From Bradyrhizobium sp. AZCC 2176 (GTDB lineage: Bacteria > Pseudomonadota > Alphaproteobacteria > Rhizobiales > Xanthobacteraceae), in the NCBI RefSeq assembly GCF_036924645.1, contig NZ_JAZHRX010000001.1, forward strand, positions 3,437,501-3,501,500: 64,000 nucleotides of DNA. The letters run 5' to 3'. Within the stretch, counting starts at the first letter, position 1. Each line of letters opens with the position of its first letter. Below are positions 47,209-55,377 of this stretch, piece after piece. The translations under genes and the position numbers were made by a program. The notes under the pieces are model-generated. The model was not told the DNA's origin and did not search any database. It saw nothing but the letters and a program-made list of their open reading frames with translations.

Positions 47209-47943
47209 TCACAAGAAAAGGATCGTCGATCCTTCAATCGCGATGCAGGTCAGGGTTCCGGTCCGCCACGCAGCAGTGTCGATGTTGATTCGGTTGTGGC
47301 GAATATCCGGATGCGGCACCGGCGTGTGACCATGCACGACGAATCGTTCGTGCCTCCGCGTGCAGTCGAGGAACTCATCTCGAATCCAGATCAGATCGTT
47401 AACATCCTGTTGCTCGATCGGGATGTCCGGGCGAATGCCGGCATGAACGAACAAAAAATCGCCGCAACTGAACTGGTTACGCAAGCATTGCATGACCAAC
47501 GCGTGTGCACGCGGAAACGCGTCAAGAAAGCGGCGATGCAGATCGCTCGCCGTCTCGGTTCCGTCGCGCAGCTCGACACCATAGGACGCAAGCGTATGCA
47601 TGCCGCCCAGTTGCTGCCAGTATTGCAGAATGGCCGGGTCCTGCAGAAAACCTTCCATCACGGCCTCGTGGTTGCCGCGCAGGCACACCGCGTGATTGGC
47701 AACGAGCCGGACCGCCAGTAGATCCATCACCGCCCTCGAGTGCGGCCCGCGATCGACATAGTCGCCGAGGTAGACTTCGACCGTATGCGCGATGGGCCGG
47801 CGCCGGATGTCGTCGTCGATGCGCGCAGTGATTTCGCTCAGCAAATCAGCGCGGCCGTGGATGTCGCCGACCGCATAGATGCGGGTATCCGCCGGCGCTG
47901 AAGCGGAAACGGTGCGCGAAGGTGCCGCAGATGTTCGGTGCAT
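47209..47943 (-). CDS. PPP-family metallophosphoesterase (serine/threonine phosphatase-like)
   Basis: A 244-residue phosphatase with all PPP signatures: YAVGDIHGRADLL, YLGDYVDRGPHS, CLRGNHEAVM, FVHAGIRPD and VVHGHTPVPH. It resembles PrpA/PrpB-type bacterial phosphatases with a two-metal centre. It lies upstream of, and co-oriented with, the Wza- and Wzc-like genes. The locus has no visible low-molecular-weight tyrosine phosphatase, so this enzyme may fill that regulatory place (inference). Confidence 0.88.
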   Translation of the reverse strand: MHRTSAAPSRTVSASAPADTRIYAVGDIHGRADLLSEITARIDDDIRRRPIAHTVEVYLGDYVDRGPHSRAVMDLLAVRLVANHAVCLRGNHEAVMEGFLQDPAILQYWQQLGGMHTLASYGVELRDGTETASDLHRRFLDAFPRAHALVMQCLRNQFSCGDFLFVHAGIRPDIPIEQQDVNDLIWIRDEFLDCTRRHERFVVHGHTPVPHPDIRHNRINIDTAAWRTGTLTCIAIEGSTILFL

Positions 47944-48012
47944 GGTTTGCGATGTCGATCATGGAACCAGGTGGCGGTCAATCCATGACACAATGTACCG
48001 AGGCTGCGGTGT

Positions 48013-48156
48013 CTAGAAAACGAGCAGGCCGATCAGGATGACGATCGCAATCCACGCGATCGCATTCGCGATGATGATTCGGTTCCTGAGCCTGCGGTCG
48101 GGCGGCAATCTGCCCTGTTGCACAAGCGCGCGGCTGTGCAGACGTTCAGCCATCAT
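48013..48156 (-). CDS. Small membrane protein of unknown function
   Basis: A 47-residue protein: MMAERLHSRALVQQGRLPPD then a basic DRRLRNR stretch and one hydrophobic helix (IAWIAIVILIGLLVF) at the C-terminus, so a single-pass protein with its N-terminus in the cytoplasm. The start at 48156 is supported by GGGGAGG 6 bases upstream; an in-frame start at 48240 is possible. No family recognised. It lies between the phosphatase gene and the long leader of the plus-strand polysaccharide genes. Confidence 0.55.
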   Translation of the reverse strand: MMAERLHSRALVQQGRLPPDRRLRNRIIIANAIAWIAIVILIGLLVF

Positions 48157-48722
48157 GGGCGCCTCCCCGGAAATGTTCCGTGGCGTGGACGGCTCGCGAG
48201 TCGCGGCCGTCTCTGTTTTCCTCCGAAGCCTTGCGATCATCGCGCCAGTTCGTGCGCCTCAATCGCCGTTTCTCGTCAGGCTGTGGCGGATCGCGTTAGC
48301 TTTCGATGAACAGACTCGTTCGAAACAACGACGTGACGGCGATTTGTTGCCACTGCCGTGACGCGAACCAGTTCAACTGAACGTGGAGAATCCAACAAGC
48401 GATTTTGTTCCGCGATTTTCGATTATGCATGGCAGCATCGAGTCACGCGCAGGCCATTAACCAGGCAAATCGAAACTAAGCGCTTCCGAACAAACCGGAA
48501 TATCGCGTCGCACAAATCACGGTAAAGATTTCGTTGCGGCGTCATCCGCGAGATTTTCGCTTTCACGCCAAATTTCGCTCAAGATTGTGGAAAGTCTTAG
48601 CGATCAGCGAGCGTTCGCGCTCGCGGTAAGTGATGACGTTCGCCGTTGCGAAATCGTCACGCGCGGCGCCGGGTCATTCGAATGTGCCCGGTCACAGTCC
48701 GGTTCCAGCAGAGAGGAGAGTC
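48157..48722. other. Long non-coding region upstream of the phosphoglycosyltransferase gene
   Basis: About 566 bases, clearly AT-richer than the surroundings (for example GCGATTTTGTTCCGCGATTT and AAATCGAAACTAAG). No intact gene. It separates the leftward and rightward polysaccharide genes, so promoters for both and possibly a long 5' leader must be here. I cannot identify specific sites; no sigma-54-type promoter was seen. Confidence 0.5.
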
Positions 48723-49487
48723 ATGGCTTCGATCGTGACAGCCAACTTCGATCGGAACAACGTCACGCCGATTCGGAGAGAGCGAACCCAGATATCGGTC
48801 CGTCCTGTCGAGTTTGCCGGCGGCAGTACGCGTGGTGCGTATCGAGGCCGCCGGCGTTCGCGCCGTGTCGCGCGGACTGAGCCGTCATCGTCGGTTGCAA
48901 AGCGCATTTTCGATATCGCCGCGGCAAGCGGCGCGTTGCTGTTTTTCGCGCCGCTTCTGATTGCGATCGCGGTGGCGATAAAGGCGACGTCGCCGGGTCC
49001 GGTGCTGTTCTTTCAATACCGCTACGGCTATCGAAACCGCCGCTTCAAGATCTACAAGTTCCGCACCATGCGCAACGATGCCGGCGACGTGCGCGGCGTA
49101 AGGCAGACCGTCCAGGGTGACGCGCGCGTGACGCCGGTGGGGCGAATTCTGCGCAAGACCAGCCTCGACGAAATTCCGCAACTGCTCAACGTGATCAAGG
49201 GCGACATGTCGCTGGTCGGGCCGCGGCCGCATGTGCCGGGAATGCTGGCGGCTGACCTGCCGTATGAAGACCTCGTGCCATACTATTTTCAGCGCCATAC
49301 GGCGCGGCCGGGCATTACCGGGCTCGCGCAGGTCAGCGGCTGCCGGGGAAGCACGGCCGAATCAGAGCCTGCGATTTCGCGGATCGATTACGACCTTCAC
49401 TACATCGAGAAGTGGTCGCTGCGCATGGACGTCATGATCATCATCCGCACCATCCGGAAGGAATTCCTGTCGGGAAGCGGGTTCTGA
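48723..49487 (+). CDS. Undecaprenyl-phosphate sugar phosphotransferase (ExoY/GumD-like)
   Basis: A 254-residue polyprenyl-phosphate hexose-1-phosphate transferase; the start at 48723 ([13 protein letters not shown]) has a strong GAGAGGAG. It lacks the large N-terminal membrane domain of WbaP/GumD and has one membrane helix ([15 protein letters not shown]) like ExoY. Catalytic blocks are [40 protein letters not shown] and [13 protein letters not shown]. It transfers the first sugar phosphate (glucose or galactose) to the lipid carrier, starting each repeat unit. The N-terminal 60 residues are a basic, poorly conserved extension. Confidence 0.92.
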   Translation: MASIVTANFDRNNVTPIRRERTQISVRPVEFAGGSTRGAYRGRRRSRRVARTEPSSSVAKRIFDIAAASGALLFFAPLLIAIAVAIKATSPGPVLFFQYRYGYRNRRFKIYKFRTMRNDAGDVRGVRQTVQGDARVTPVGRILRKTSLDEIPQLLNVIKGDMSLVGPRPHVPGMLAADLPYEDLVPYYFQRHTARPGITGLAQVSGCRGSTAESEPAISRIDYDLHYIEKWSLRMDVMIIIRTIRKEFLSGSGF

Positions 49488-49536
49488 CCATCCGCAACGT
49501 TAAAACATCGCAGGAAGATATCGAGGGGACAATGCA

Positions 49537-50976
49537 ATGGCGATGATCGAACCGCGCGGCCGTATTGTGCCCGTTCTCCTGTCAGGCGGCGCTGGCTCGC
49601 GGCTGTGGCCGCTGTCGCGCGAGACCTATCCCAAGCAACTGCTCTCGCTGCTCGGCGAAAACACTCTTCTGCAGCAGACGGCGCTGCGGGTCGAGGATCG
49701 CGCGCTGTTTACCGAGCCGATGGTGATCGCCAACGCCGAGCACCGTTTTGCGATCGGCGAGCAGTTGCGTGCGGTCGGCGTCGATCGTCCGACCATCGTG
49801 CTCGAACCGTTCGGAAGAAATACCGCGCCTGCGGTGGCGCTCGCAGCGCTGCTCGCCGGCGAAAGCGACCCCGACGCCGTGATACTGGCGATGCCGGTCG
49901 ACCACTGGGTGCGCGATCACGCCGCGTTTCGCGCCGCCATATCGACGGGCATCACGGCCGCGCGCTATGGCCGATTCGTCCTGTTCGGCGTCCGGCCTTC
50001 GTCGGCGGCGACCGGGTTCGGCTACATCCGGATGGGCGATGAGCTGGAAGCGGCGTCGCCCATTCGCAGCGTTGCGAGCTTCGTCGAGAAGCCGGATCTG
50101 GTGACGGTCGAGCGCCTGCTGGCCTGCGACCAGCATGTCTGGAACAGCGGGATATTTCTGCTGCCGGCCCGTCAGTTCATCGACGAACTGGCGGATCGGG
50201 CGCCGGAGGTTCTCGCCGCCTGCCGCAAGGCGCTGACGGGCGCGACCCGCGATCTCGATTTTCTTCGCCTCGAGGAGCGCGCATTCGAGGCATGCCCGAG
50301 CATTTCGATGGACTACGCGATCATGGAAAAGACCGACAATGCGGTGGTCGTGCCCGCGACCTTCGACTGGAGCGATGTCGGAAGCTGGTCGGCTTTGTGG
50401 TCGATGGCAGACAAGGATCCGTCGGGCAATGTGGTGATTGGCGATGCGGTGATGGAAGACGCCTCGGGCTGCTATGTCCGCGGCGACGGGCAACTGGTTG
50501 CAGCGCTCGGGGTCGAGGATCTCGTCATCGCGACGTCGCCTGATGTGGTGCTGGTGACCAGCCGGAAGCGCGACCAGGATGTCGGAAAGCTGGTCGAGCG
50601 CCTGAAGGCCAACGGCCATCGGTCGGCAACCCAGACCCACAGCGTTCATCGCCCGTGGGGCTACTATCAATCGATCCACTCGGGCGATCGTTTCCAGGTC
50701 AAGCGCATCACCGTCAATCCCGGCGCGAAGCTGTCGCTGCAGAAACATTATCACCGCGCCGAACATTGGGTCGTGGTGAACGGCACCGCGATCGTCACGC
50801 GCGACGACGAAGAGATCCTCTTGCGCGAGAACGAATCGATCTTCGTTCCGCTCGGATGCATGCATCGCCTGGAGAATCCCGGAAAAGTCCCGCTCAATCT
50901 GATCGAGGTCCAGTCGGGGGCCTATCTCGGCGAAGACGACATCGTTCGCGTGCAGGACATCTATGACCGCGTCTGA
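49537..50976 (+). CDS. manC: Mannose-1-phosphate guanylyltransferase / mannose-6-phosphate isomerase
   Basis: A 479-residue bifunctional enzyme making GDP-mannose. The N-terminal nucleotidyltransferase has VLLSGGAGSRLWPLSRETYP, FGRNTAPAVALAA, FVEKPDLVTV and ATFDWSDVGSWSALW. The C-terminal type II isomerase cupin has GDRFQVKRITVNPGAKLSLQ and the metal histidines in KHYHRAEHWVVV. GAGGGGA precedes the start. It supplies the mannosyl donor for the exopolysaccharide glycosyltransferases. Confidence 0.94.
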   Translation: MAMIEPRGRIVPVLLSGGAGSRLWPLSRETYPKQLLSLLGENTLLQQTALRVEDRALFTEPMVIANAEHRFAIGEQLRAVGVDRPTIVLEPFGRNTAPAVALAALLAGESDPDAVILAMPVDHWVRDHAAFRAAISTGITAARYGRFVLFGVRPSSAATGFGYIRMGDELEAASPIRSVASFVEKPDLVTVERLLACDQHVWNSGIFLLPARQFIDELADRAPEVLAACRKALTGATRDLDFLRLEERAFEACPSISMDYAIMEKTDNAVVVPATFDWSDVGSWSALWSMADKDPSGNVVIGDAVMEDASGCYVRGDGQLVAALGVEDLVIATSPDVVLVTSRKRDQDVGKLVERLKANGHRSATQTHSVHRPWGYYQSIHSGDRFQVKRITVNPGAKLSLQKHYHRAEHWVVVNGTAIVTRDDEEILLRENESIFVPLGCMHRLENPGKVPLNLIEVQSGAYLGEDDIVRVQDIYDRV

Positions 50977-51060
50977 GGTGCGGCTGGTGGGAGGCAGCAT
51001 CCGCAATCGCAGACGGCGCACACCGCAGCTTGTGTGCGTGCGACACCAAGGGAGGCCGCA

Positions 51061-51849
51061 ATGAACGCAAAACAACAGGTCAAGGAGCTGGTGAAGGATG
51101 CGTTTCCCTCGATATGGCTGCAATGGCATTTCATGAAGCGCCCGAAATCGGCGGAGCGGGAACTGTCCTATCTCGACAAGGTGATTCCCGGTGACGCGGT
51201 GACGGTCGACGTCGGCGCCAATTGCGGCCTGTATACGCGGCGGCTGGCGCGCCTTTCCAGGCAGGTTCATGCCTTCGAGCCGTCGCAGCAGATGGCGAAG
51301 CTGTTGCGCCGAACCTCGGCACGGAATGTAAGCGTCCACGAGATCGCGCTGTCGGATCATGACGGCGATGCCGAGCTGTTCATCCCGCAGGGCGATGACG
51401 GCCTTGTCTATGGGCTTGCCTCGCTGGAGGCACGCGCCGATTCAGCGGCCAGAATAGTCTCTGCCCACGTGCCGATCGCGCGGCTCGACGCGGTGATCGA
51501 CCAGGACGTGGCGTTCGTGAAGATCGACGTCGAAGGCCATGAGTTGAACGTCCTGAACGGCGCGGTCGAACTTCTAGAGCGTTGCCAGCCGGTATTTCTG
51601 GTGGAGGCGGAAGACCGCCATCGCGCCGAGGCGACGCGCTCGGTGTTTGAATTCTTCCGGGACAAGTCCTATCGGGGGTTTTTCCTGAAGGACAACGACG
51701 TGATCGGCGTCGAACAGTTCGATTCACACAGGCTCCAGGATGCCGGCGCGCTGCGGCCGGACGGCGGCCGCAAGGACGGACGGTTCTACGTCAACAACTT
51801 CTTTTTCTTCCCCCGTCATCTCGACGGTGAATCGATATTGAGCAGCTAG
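51061..51849 (+). CDS. FkbM-family SAM-dependent methyltransferase
   Basis: A 262-residue protein starting MNAKQQVKELVKDAFPS with AGGGAGG upstream (51061). The FkbM fold is seen in VTVDVGANCGLYTRRLARLS (motif I), VHAFEPSQQM, VSVHEIALSDHDGDAEL and the FkbM signature FVKIDVEGHELNVLNGA. The family methylates hydroxyl groups of sugars or other small molecules. It lies between manC and ugd, so O-methylation of an exopolysaccharide sugar is likely; the site is unknown. Confidence 0.9.
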   Translation: MNAKQQVKELVKDAFPSIWLQWHFMKRPKSAERELSYLDKVIPGDAVTVDVGANCGLYTRRLARLSRQVHAFEPSQQMAKLLRRTSARNVSVHEIALSDHDGDAELFIPQGDDGLVYGLASLEARADSAARIVSAHVPIARLDAVIDQDVAFVKIDVEGHELNVLNGAVELLERCQPVFLVEAEDRHRAEATRSVFEFFRDKSYRGFFLKDNDVIGVEQFDSHRLQDAGALRPDGGRKDGRFYVNNFFFFPRHLDGESILSS

Positions 51850-51918
51850 CTCGTCGTTTCGCCGCTATCTCCGCCGGCGCGGCCACAGCCGCGCGCGGCT
51901 TCTCACACAGGAACCGTA

Positions 51919-53238
51919 ATGCATATAGCGATGATTGGCGCCGGCTATGTCGGGCTGGTGTCAGGGGCCTGTTTTTCGGATTTTGGACATCAGGTCGTCT
52001 GTATCGATAGCAACGCGGAGAAGGTTGCAAGCCTCAACAACGGAGAGATGCCGATTCACGAGCCTGGATTGGCCGAACTGGTGGCGCGAAATGTCGGCCA
52101 AGGCCGCCTTTCATTCGCAAGCGACCTGAAGTCGGCGGTAGGCGAAGCGGAGGTGGTGTTCATCGCGGTCGGCACGCCGTCGCGCCGCGGCGATGGCCAT
52201 GCCGATCTTTCCTATGTCTATGCCGCGGCGCGCGAGATCGCGGGCGCGCTTCCGGAGCGGGCGGTGGTTGTTACCAAGTCGACCGTTCCGGTCGGCACCG
52301 GCGACGAGGTCGAGCGCATCATCCGCGAAGAGAATCCGGAAGCCACGGTTGCCGTCGTTTCGAATCCCGAGTTCCTGCGCGAGGGGGCGGCGATCCGCGA
52401 CTTCAAGCATCCAGACCGGATCGTCATCGGAACGGACGACGCGCGCGCCCGCAGCGTGATGGCCGAGGTGTACCGGCCGCTTCACCTCAACGCGTCGCCG
52501 ATCCTCTATACCGACCGCCGCACCGCCGAGCTGACGAAATATGCCGCCAACTCCTTCCTTGCCACCAAGATCGCCTTCATCAACGAGATCGCGGACCTTG
52601 CAGAAAAGGTCGGCGCCAATGTGCAGGAAGTCGCGCGCGGGATCGGCCTCGACAACCGGATCGGCCAGAAATTTCTGCACGCAGGCCCGGGCTTCGGCGG
52701 GTCGTGTTTCCCGAAGGATGCGATGGCGCTGATCAAGACCGGTCAGGACAATGAATCGCCGGTGCGAATCGTGGAAACGGTGGTGGCCGTCAACGATCAG
52801 CGCAAGCGGGCGATGGCGCGCAAGGTCGCGAACGCGTTCGGCGGCAATCTGCGGGGAAAATCGATCGCGATACTCGGCGTGACCTTCAAGCCCGATACCG
52901 ACGATATGCGCGACGCGCCGTCGATTCCGCTGATCACGGCGCTGCAGGACATGGGCGCCGAGGTGCGCGTGTTCGATCCGGTTGGCATGGAGCAGGCCAA
53001 GAAGGTGTTCGAGAACGTCACCTTCTGCGACAACGCCTACCGTTGCGCCAAAGGCTGCCACGCGCTCGTTATCGTTACGGAATGGGAGCAGTTCCGCGCG
53101 CTGGATCTCAAGGAGCTGTCCACCATCATGGCGTGCCCGGTCATCGTCGATCTGCGCAACATATACTCTCCGGAAGAAGTGCAGCGGAACGGCTTTCTGT
53201 ATTGCGGCATTGGTCGGCCGAAAGCGGTGGCGCATTGA
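51919..53238 (+). CDS. ugd: UDP-glucose 6-dehydrogenase
   Basis: A 439-residue enzyme oxidising UDP-glucose to UDP-glucuronate. The NAD-binding motif is IAMIGAGYVGLVSGACFSDF, the substrate region has FIAVGTPSRRGDG and VVTKSTVPVGTGDEV, the catalytic cysteine is in GPGFGGSCFPKDAMAL, and VTFKPDTDDMRDAPSIPLI marks the C-terminal domain. AGGAACC precedes the start. It supplies the acidic sugar precursor; the epimerase gene follows 25 bases later. Confidence 0.95.
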   Translation: MHIAMIGAGYVGLVSGACFSDFGHQVVCIDSNAEKVASLNNGEMPIHEPGLAELVARNVGQGRLSFASDLKSAVGEAEVVFIAVGTPSRRGDGHADLSYVYAAAREIAGALPERAVVVTKSTVPVGTGDEVERIIREENPEATVAVVSNPEFLREGAAIRDFKHPDRIVIGTDDARARSVMAEVYRPLHLNASPILYTDRRTAELTKYAANSFLATKIAFINEIADLAEKVGANVQEVARGIGLDNRIGQKFLHAGPGFGGSCFPKDAMALIKTGQDNESPVRIVETVVAVNDQRKRAMARKVANAFGGNLRGKSIAILGVTFKPDTDDMRDAPSIPLITALQDMGAEVRVFDPVGMEQAKKVFENVTFCDNAYRCAKGCHALVIVTEWEQFRALDLKELSTIMACPVIVDLRNIYSPEEVQRNGFLYCGIGRPKAVAH

Positions 53239-53263
53239 CATGTCATGACATCAAGGACGTAAC

Positions 53264-54283
53264 ATGATGTCCGATCAGGCTATCCTTGTAACGGGCGCCG
53301 CGGGATTTATCGGATTCCACGTGGCGCAGCGATTGCTGCAGTCCGGCCATCGCGTCGTCGGGATCGACAATCTCAATTCCTATTATGATCCGCGGCTGAA
53401 GGCGGCCCGGCTCGATATCCTCCGCAATGACCCGCGCTTTCAGTTCGAAAGCCTGGATGTGGCGGATCGCGTGTCGATACCGGCGCTGTTCGCGCGCTAT
53501 CGCTTTCCCGTCGTCATCCATCTGGCCGCGCAAGCGGGCGTGCGATATTCGCTTCAAGACCCGCACGCCTATGTCGATGCCAATCTGGTCGGCTTCACCA
53601 ATATTCTGGAGGGATGCCGGCACAATGGCTGCCACCATCTGCTGTTCGCGTCCTCGTCCTCCGTTTACGGGGCCAACCGGAAACTGCCGTTCTCGGTGCA
53701 TGACAACGTGGATCATCCGATCAGCCTCTATGCCGCGAGCAAGAAAGCCAATGAGTTGATGGCCCATTCGTACAGCCATCTCTATGGGGTCCCCTGCACC
53801 GGCTTGCGGTTCTTCACGGTGTACGGCCCGTGGTATCGGCCCGACATGGCGCTGTTCGTGTTTGCGGACGCGATCGTCCGCGGCAATCCGGTCAAGCTGT
53901 TCAATGGGGGCCGGATGCTTCGCGACTTCACCTATATCGACGACGTGACGGAAGCCTTGGTGCGCCTGATCGACCGCGCGCCGCAAGTTGGGCAGCCTGG
54001 GCTGGACGGGATTCAGGACCCGGGATCGAGCATCGCCCCCTGGCGCATCTATAATGTCGGCAACAACAAGCCGCAGGAATTGATGCTCGTGCTCGATATT
54101 CTCGAGCAGGAGCTCGGGCGCAAGGCCAACAAGGAAATGCTTCCGATGCAGCCTGGAGACGTGCCGACGACCTATGCCGACGTCGATGATCTCGTGCGCG
54201 ACGTAGGTTTCCGGCCGGCGACTCCGATCGAGGACGGCATCCGCAGGTTCGCTAGCTGGTATCGCAGCTATTGCGAGATTTAG
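53264..54283 (+). CDS. NAD-dependent epimerase, probably UDP-glucuronate 4-epimerase
   Basis: A 339-residue extended SDR. The NAD motif is ILVTGAAGFIGFHVAQRLL, the catalytic serine is in FASSSSVYGAN, the YxxxK pair in SLYAASKKANELMAHSY, and TGLRFFTVYGPWYRPDMA is characteristic of LspL/GAE-type UDP-glucuronate 4-epimerases. It sits right after ugd and would convert UDP-glucuronate to UDP-galacturonate. Its stop overlaps the stop of the converging AraC gene by 4 bases. The UDP-glucose 4-epimerase reaction is the main alternative. Confidence 0.88.
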   Translation: MMSDQAILVTGAAGFIGFHVAQRLLQSGHRVVGIDNLNSYYDPRLKAARLDILRNDPRFQFESLDVADRVSIPALFARYRFPVVIHLAAQAGVRYSLQDPHAYVDANLVGFTNILEGCRHNGCHHLLFASSSSVYGANRKLPFSVHDNVDHPISLYAASKKANELMAHSYSHLYGVPCTGLRFFTVYGPWYRPDMALFVFADAIVRGNPVKLFNGGRMLRDFTYIDDVTEALVRLIDRAPQVGQPGLDGIQDPGSSIAPWRIYNVGNNKPQELMLVLDILEQELGRKANKEMLPMQPGDVPTTYADVDDLVRDVGFRPATPIEDGIRRFASWYRSYCEI

Positions 54284-55221
54284 TCGGTTGGCGGGCTGGC
54301 GCGAAAGTCCCGCGGCGTGGCGCCAAATCTGTCCTTGAACGTACGCGTGGCATGGGCGGCATCGGCGAAGCCGCACTGATGCGCAAGTCTCGCGATCGGA
54401 ACGTTTGTCAGCGAAGGCTGCCGCAGCAGGTCTTTGAACAATTCGACGCGCAGATGCAGGACATGGCGTTCGAACGTGGTCGCGCGGTCGGCGAAGATCC
54501 GGTGAAGGGTCCGTTCCGAAATGCCGAACTCGACGGCGAGCGCCGGCGCCGGCCGGACGGTGGCGATATTCGTCCTCAGATAGCCATCGATCAGGTGGAA
54601 CAGGTCCGGACGGCTGAGCCGATGGTTTGCACCCGCGGCGACGCGCAGCAGGGCCGACAGATAGGCTATGATGTCGGGCGCGGCACGCTTTTCAGGCGCG
54701 CTCGGTGCCGAGATCGCCGCATGCACCCAGGCTGCGATCGAGCGCGCCATCGTGCCCGACAGGGGCACGGGTCTGGCGCATAGCCGCTCCGCTTCGGGGA
54801 CGGCCCGCAACAGGGACGCAGCGGGCACGGTTGCGATCAGCACCTCGGCGCGTTGTTCGGGGCCGAACAGCCGGTCCTCGAACGGACGGCGCGCGTCATA
54901 AAGCACGCCGTATCCGGGGGTGATGGTGCCTTCGTTGCCGGCTTGCTCCATTGCGCTTCGCCCGCGGCGCTGGAAATCGAACATGAATTCGTCGGAGCCG
55001 GCCCGGCTCACGAGCCTCGCGTCGCGGGTGTAGCATTGCGGACTGCTGTCGAAGCGGACCAGCTTGGCGTCGCCGATTTCGACGAACTCGAAGTGGCCGC
55101 TGACGATGGTGGAGCCGAGCGGCTTGGTCTCGATATTGGCGAATGACCGGCAGATCGCCTCGGTCCAGAAGGCCTGGCGCTCGGTCGGTCGGATCGGGTC
55201 GGTGGAGACGCTGATCGGCAT
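54280..55221 (-). CDS. AraC-family transcriptional regulator
   Basis: A 313-residue regulator starting MPISVSTDPIRPTERQAFWT (55221). The N-terminal part is the AraC-binding-like (OxyS/NimR-type) sensor with FDFQRRGRSAMEQAG; the C-terminal DNA-binding part has two helix-turn-helix units, VEFGISERTLHRIFADR and PIARLAHQCGFADAAHATRT followed by FKDRFGATPRDFR. It is divergent from the copper amine oxidase gene at 55378 and may control it. An open frame extending to 55983 on this strand is only a shadow of the amine oxidase gene. Confidence 0.88.
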   Translation of the reverse strand: MPISVSTDPIRPTERQAFWTEAICRSFANIETKPLGSTIVSGHFEFVEIGDAKLVRFDSSPQCYTRDARLVSRAGSDEFMFDFQRRGRSAMEQAGNEGTITPGYGVLYDARRPFEDRLFGPEQRAEVLIATVPAASLLRAVPEAERLCARPVPLSGTMARSIAAWVHAAISAPSAPEKRAAPDIIAYLSALLRVAAGANHRLSRPDLFHLIDGYLRTNIATVRPAPALAVEFGISERTLHRIFADRATTFERHVLHLRVELFKDLLRQPSLTNVPIARLAHQCGFADAAHATRTFKDRFGATPRDFRASPPTD

Positions 55222-55377
55222 CGTGCGAACAAGATCCGGTTGGTGGACCCCCAGCGTCGCCCAGGACCGGTGGCTCTGGCAAGGGCCGAACCGGCCGGAC
55301 GTGGCAGGTTCATTCAAGACGCGGCGCCCCGGGCCGCCGTAGCCTGCGGTCAGAAACCCCTTTGGAATCGGTCGATT

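Noticed and set aside
49582..51360. Minus-strand open frame of about 590 codons across manC
   Set aside because: Antisense to an enzyme with all its catalytic motifs; composition rich in R, H and D as expected for a mirror frame.
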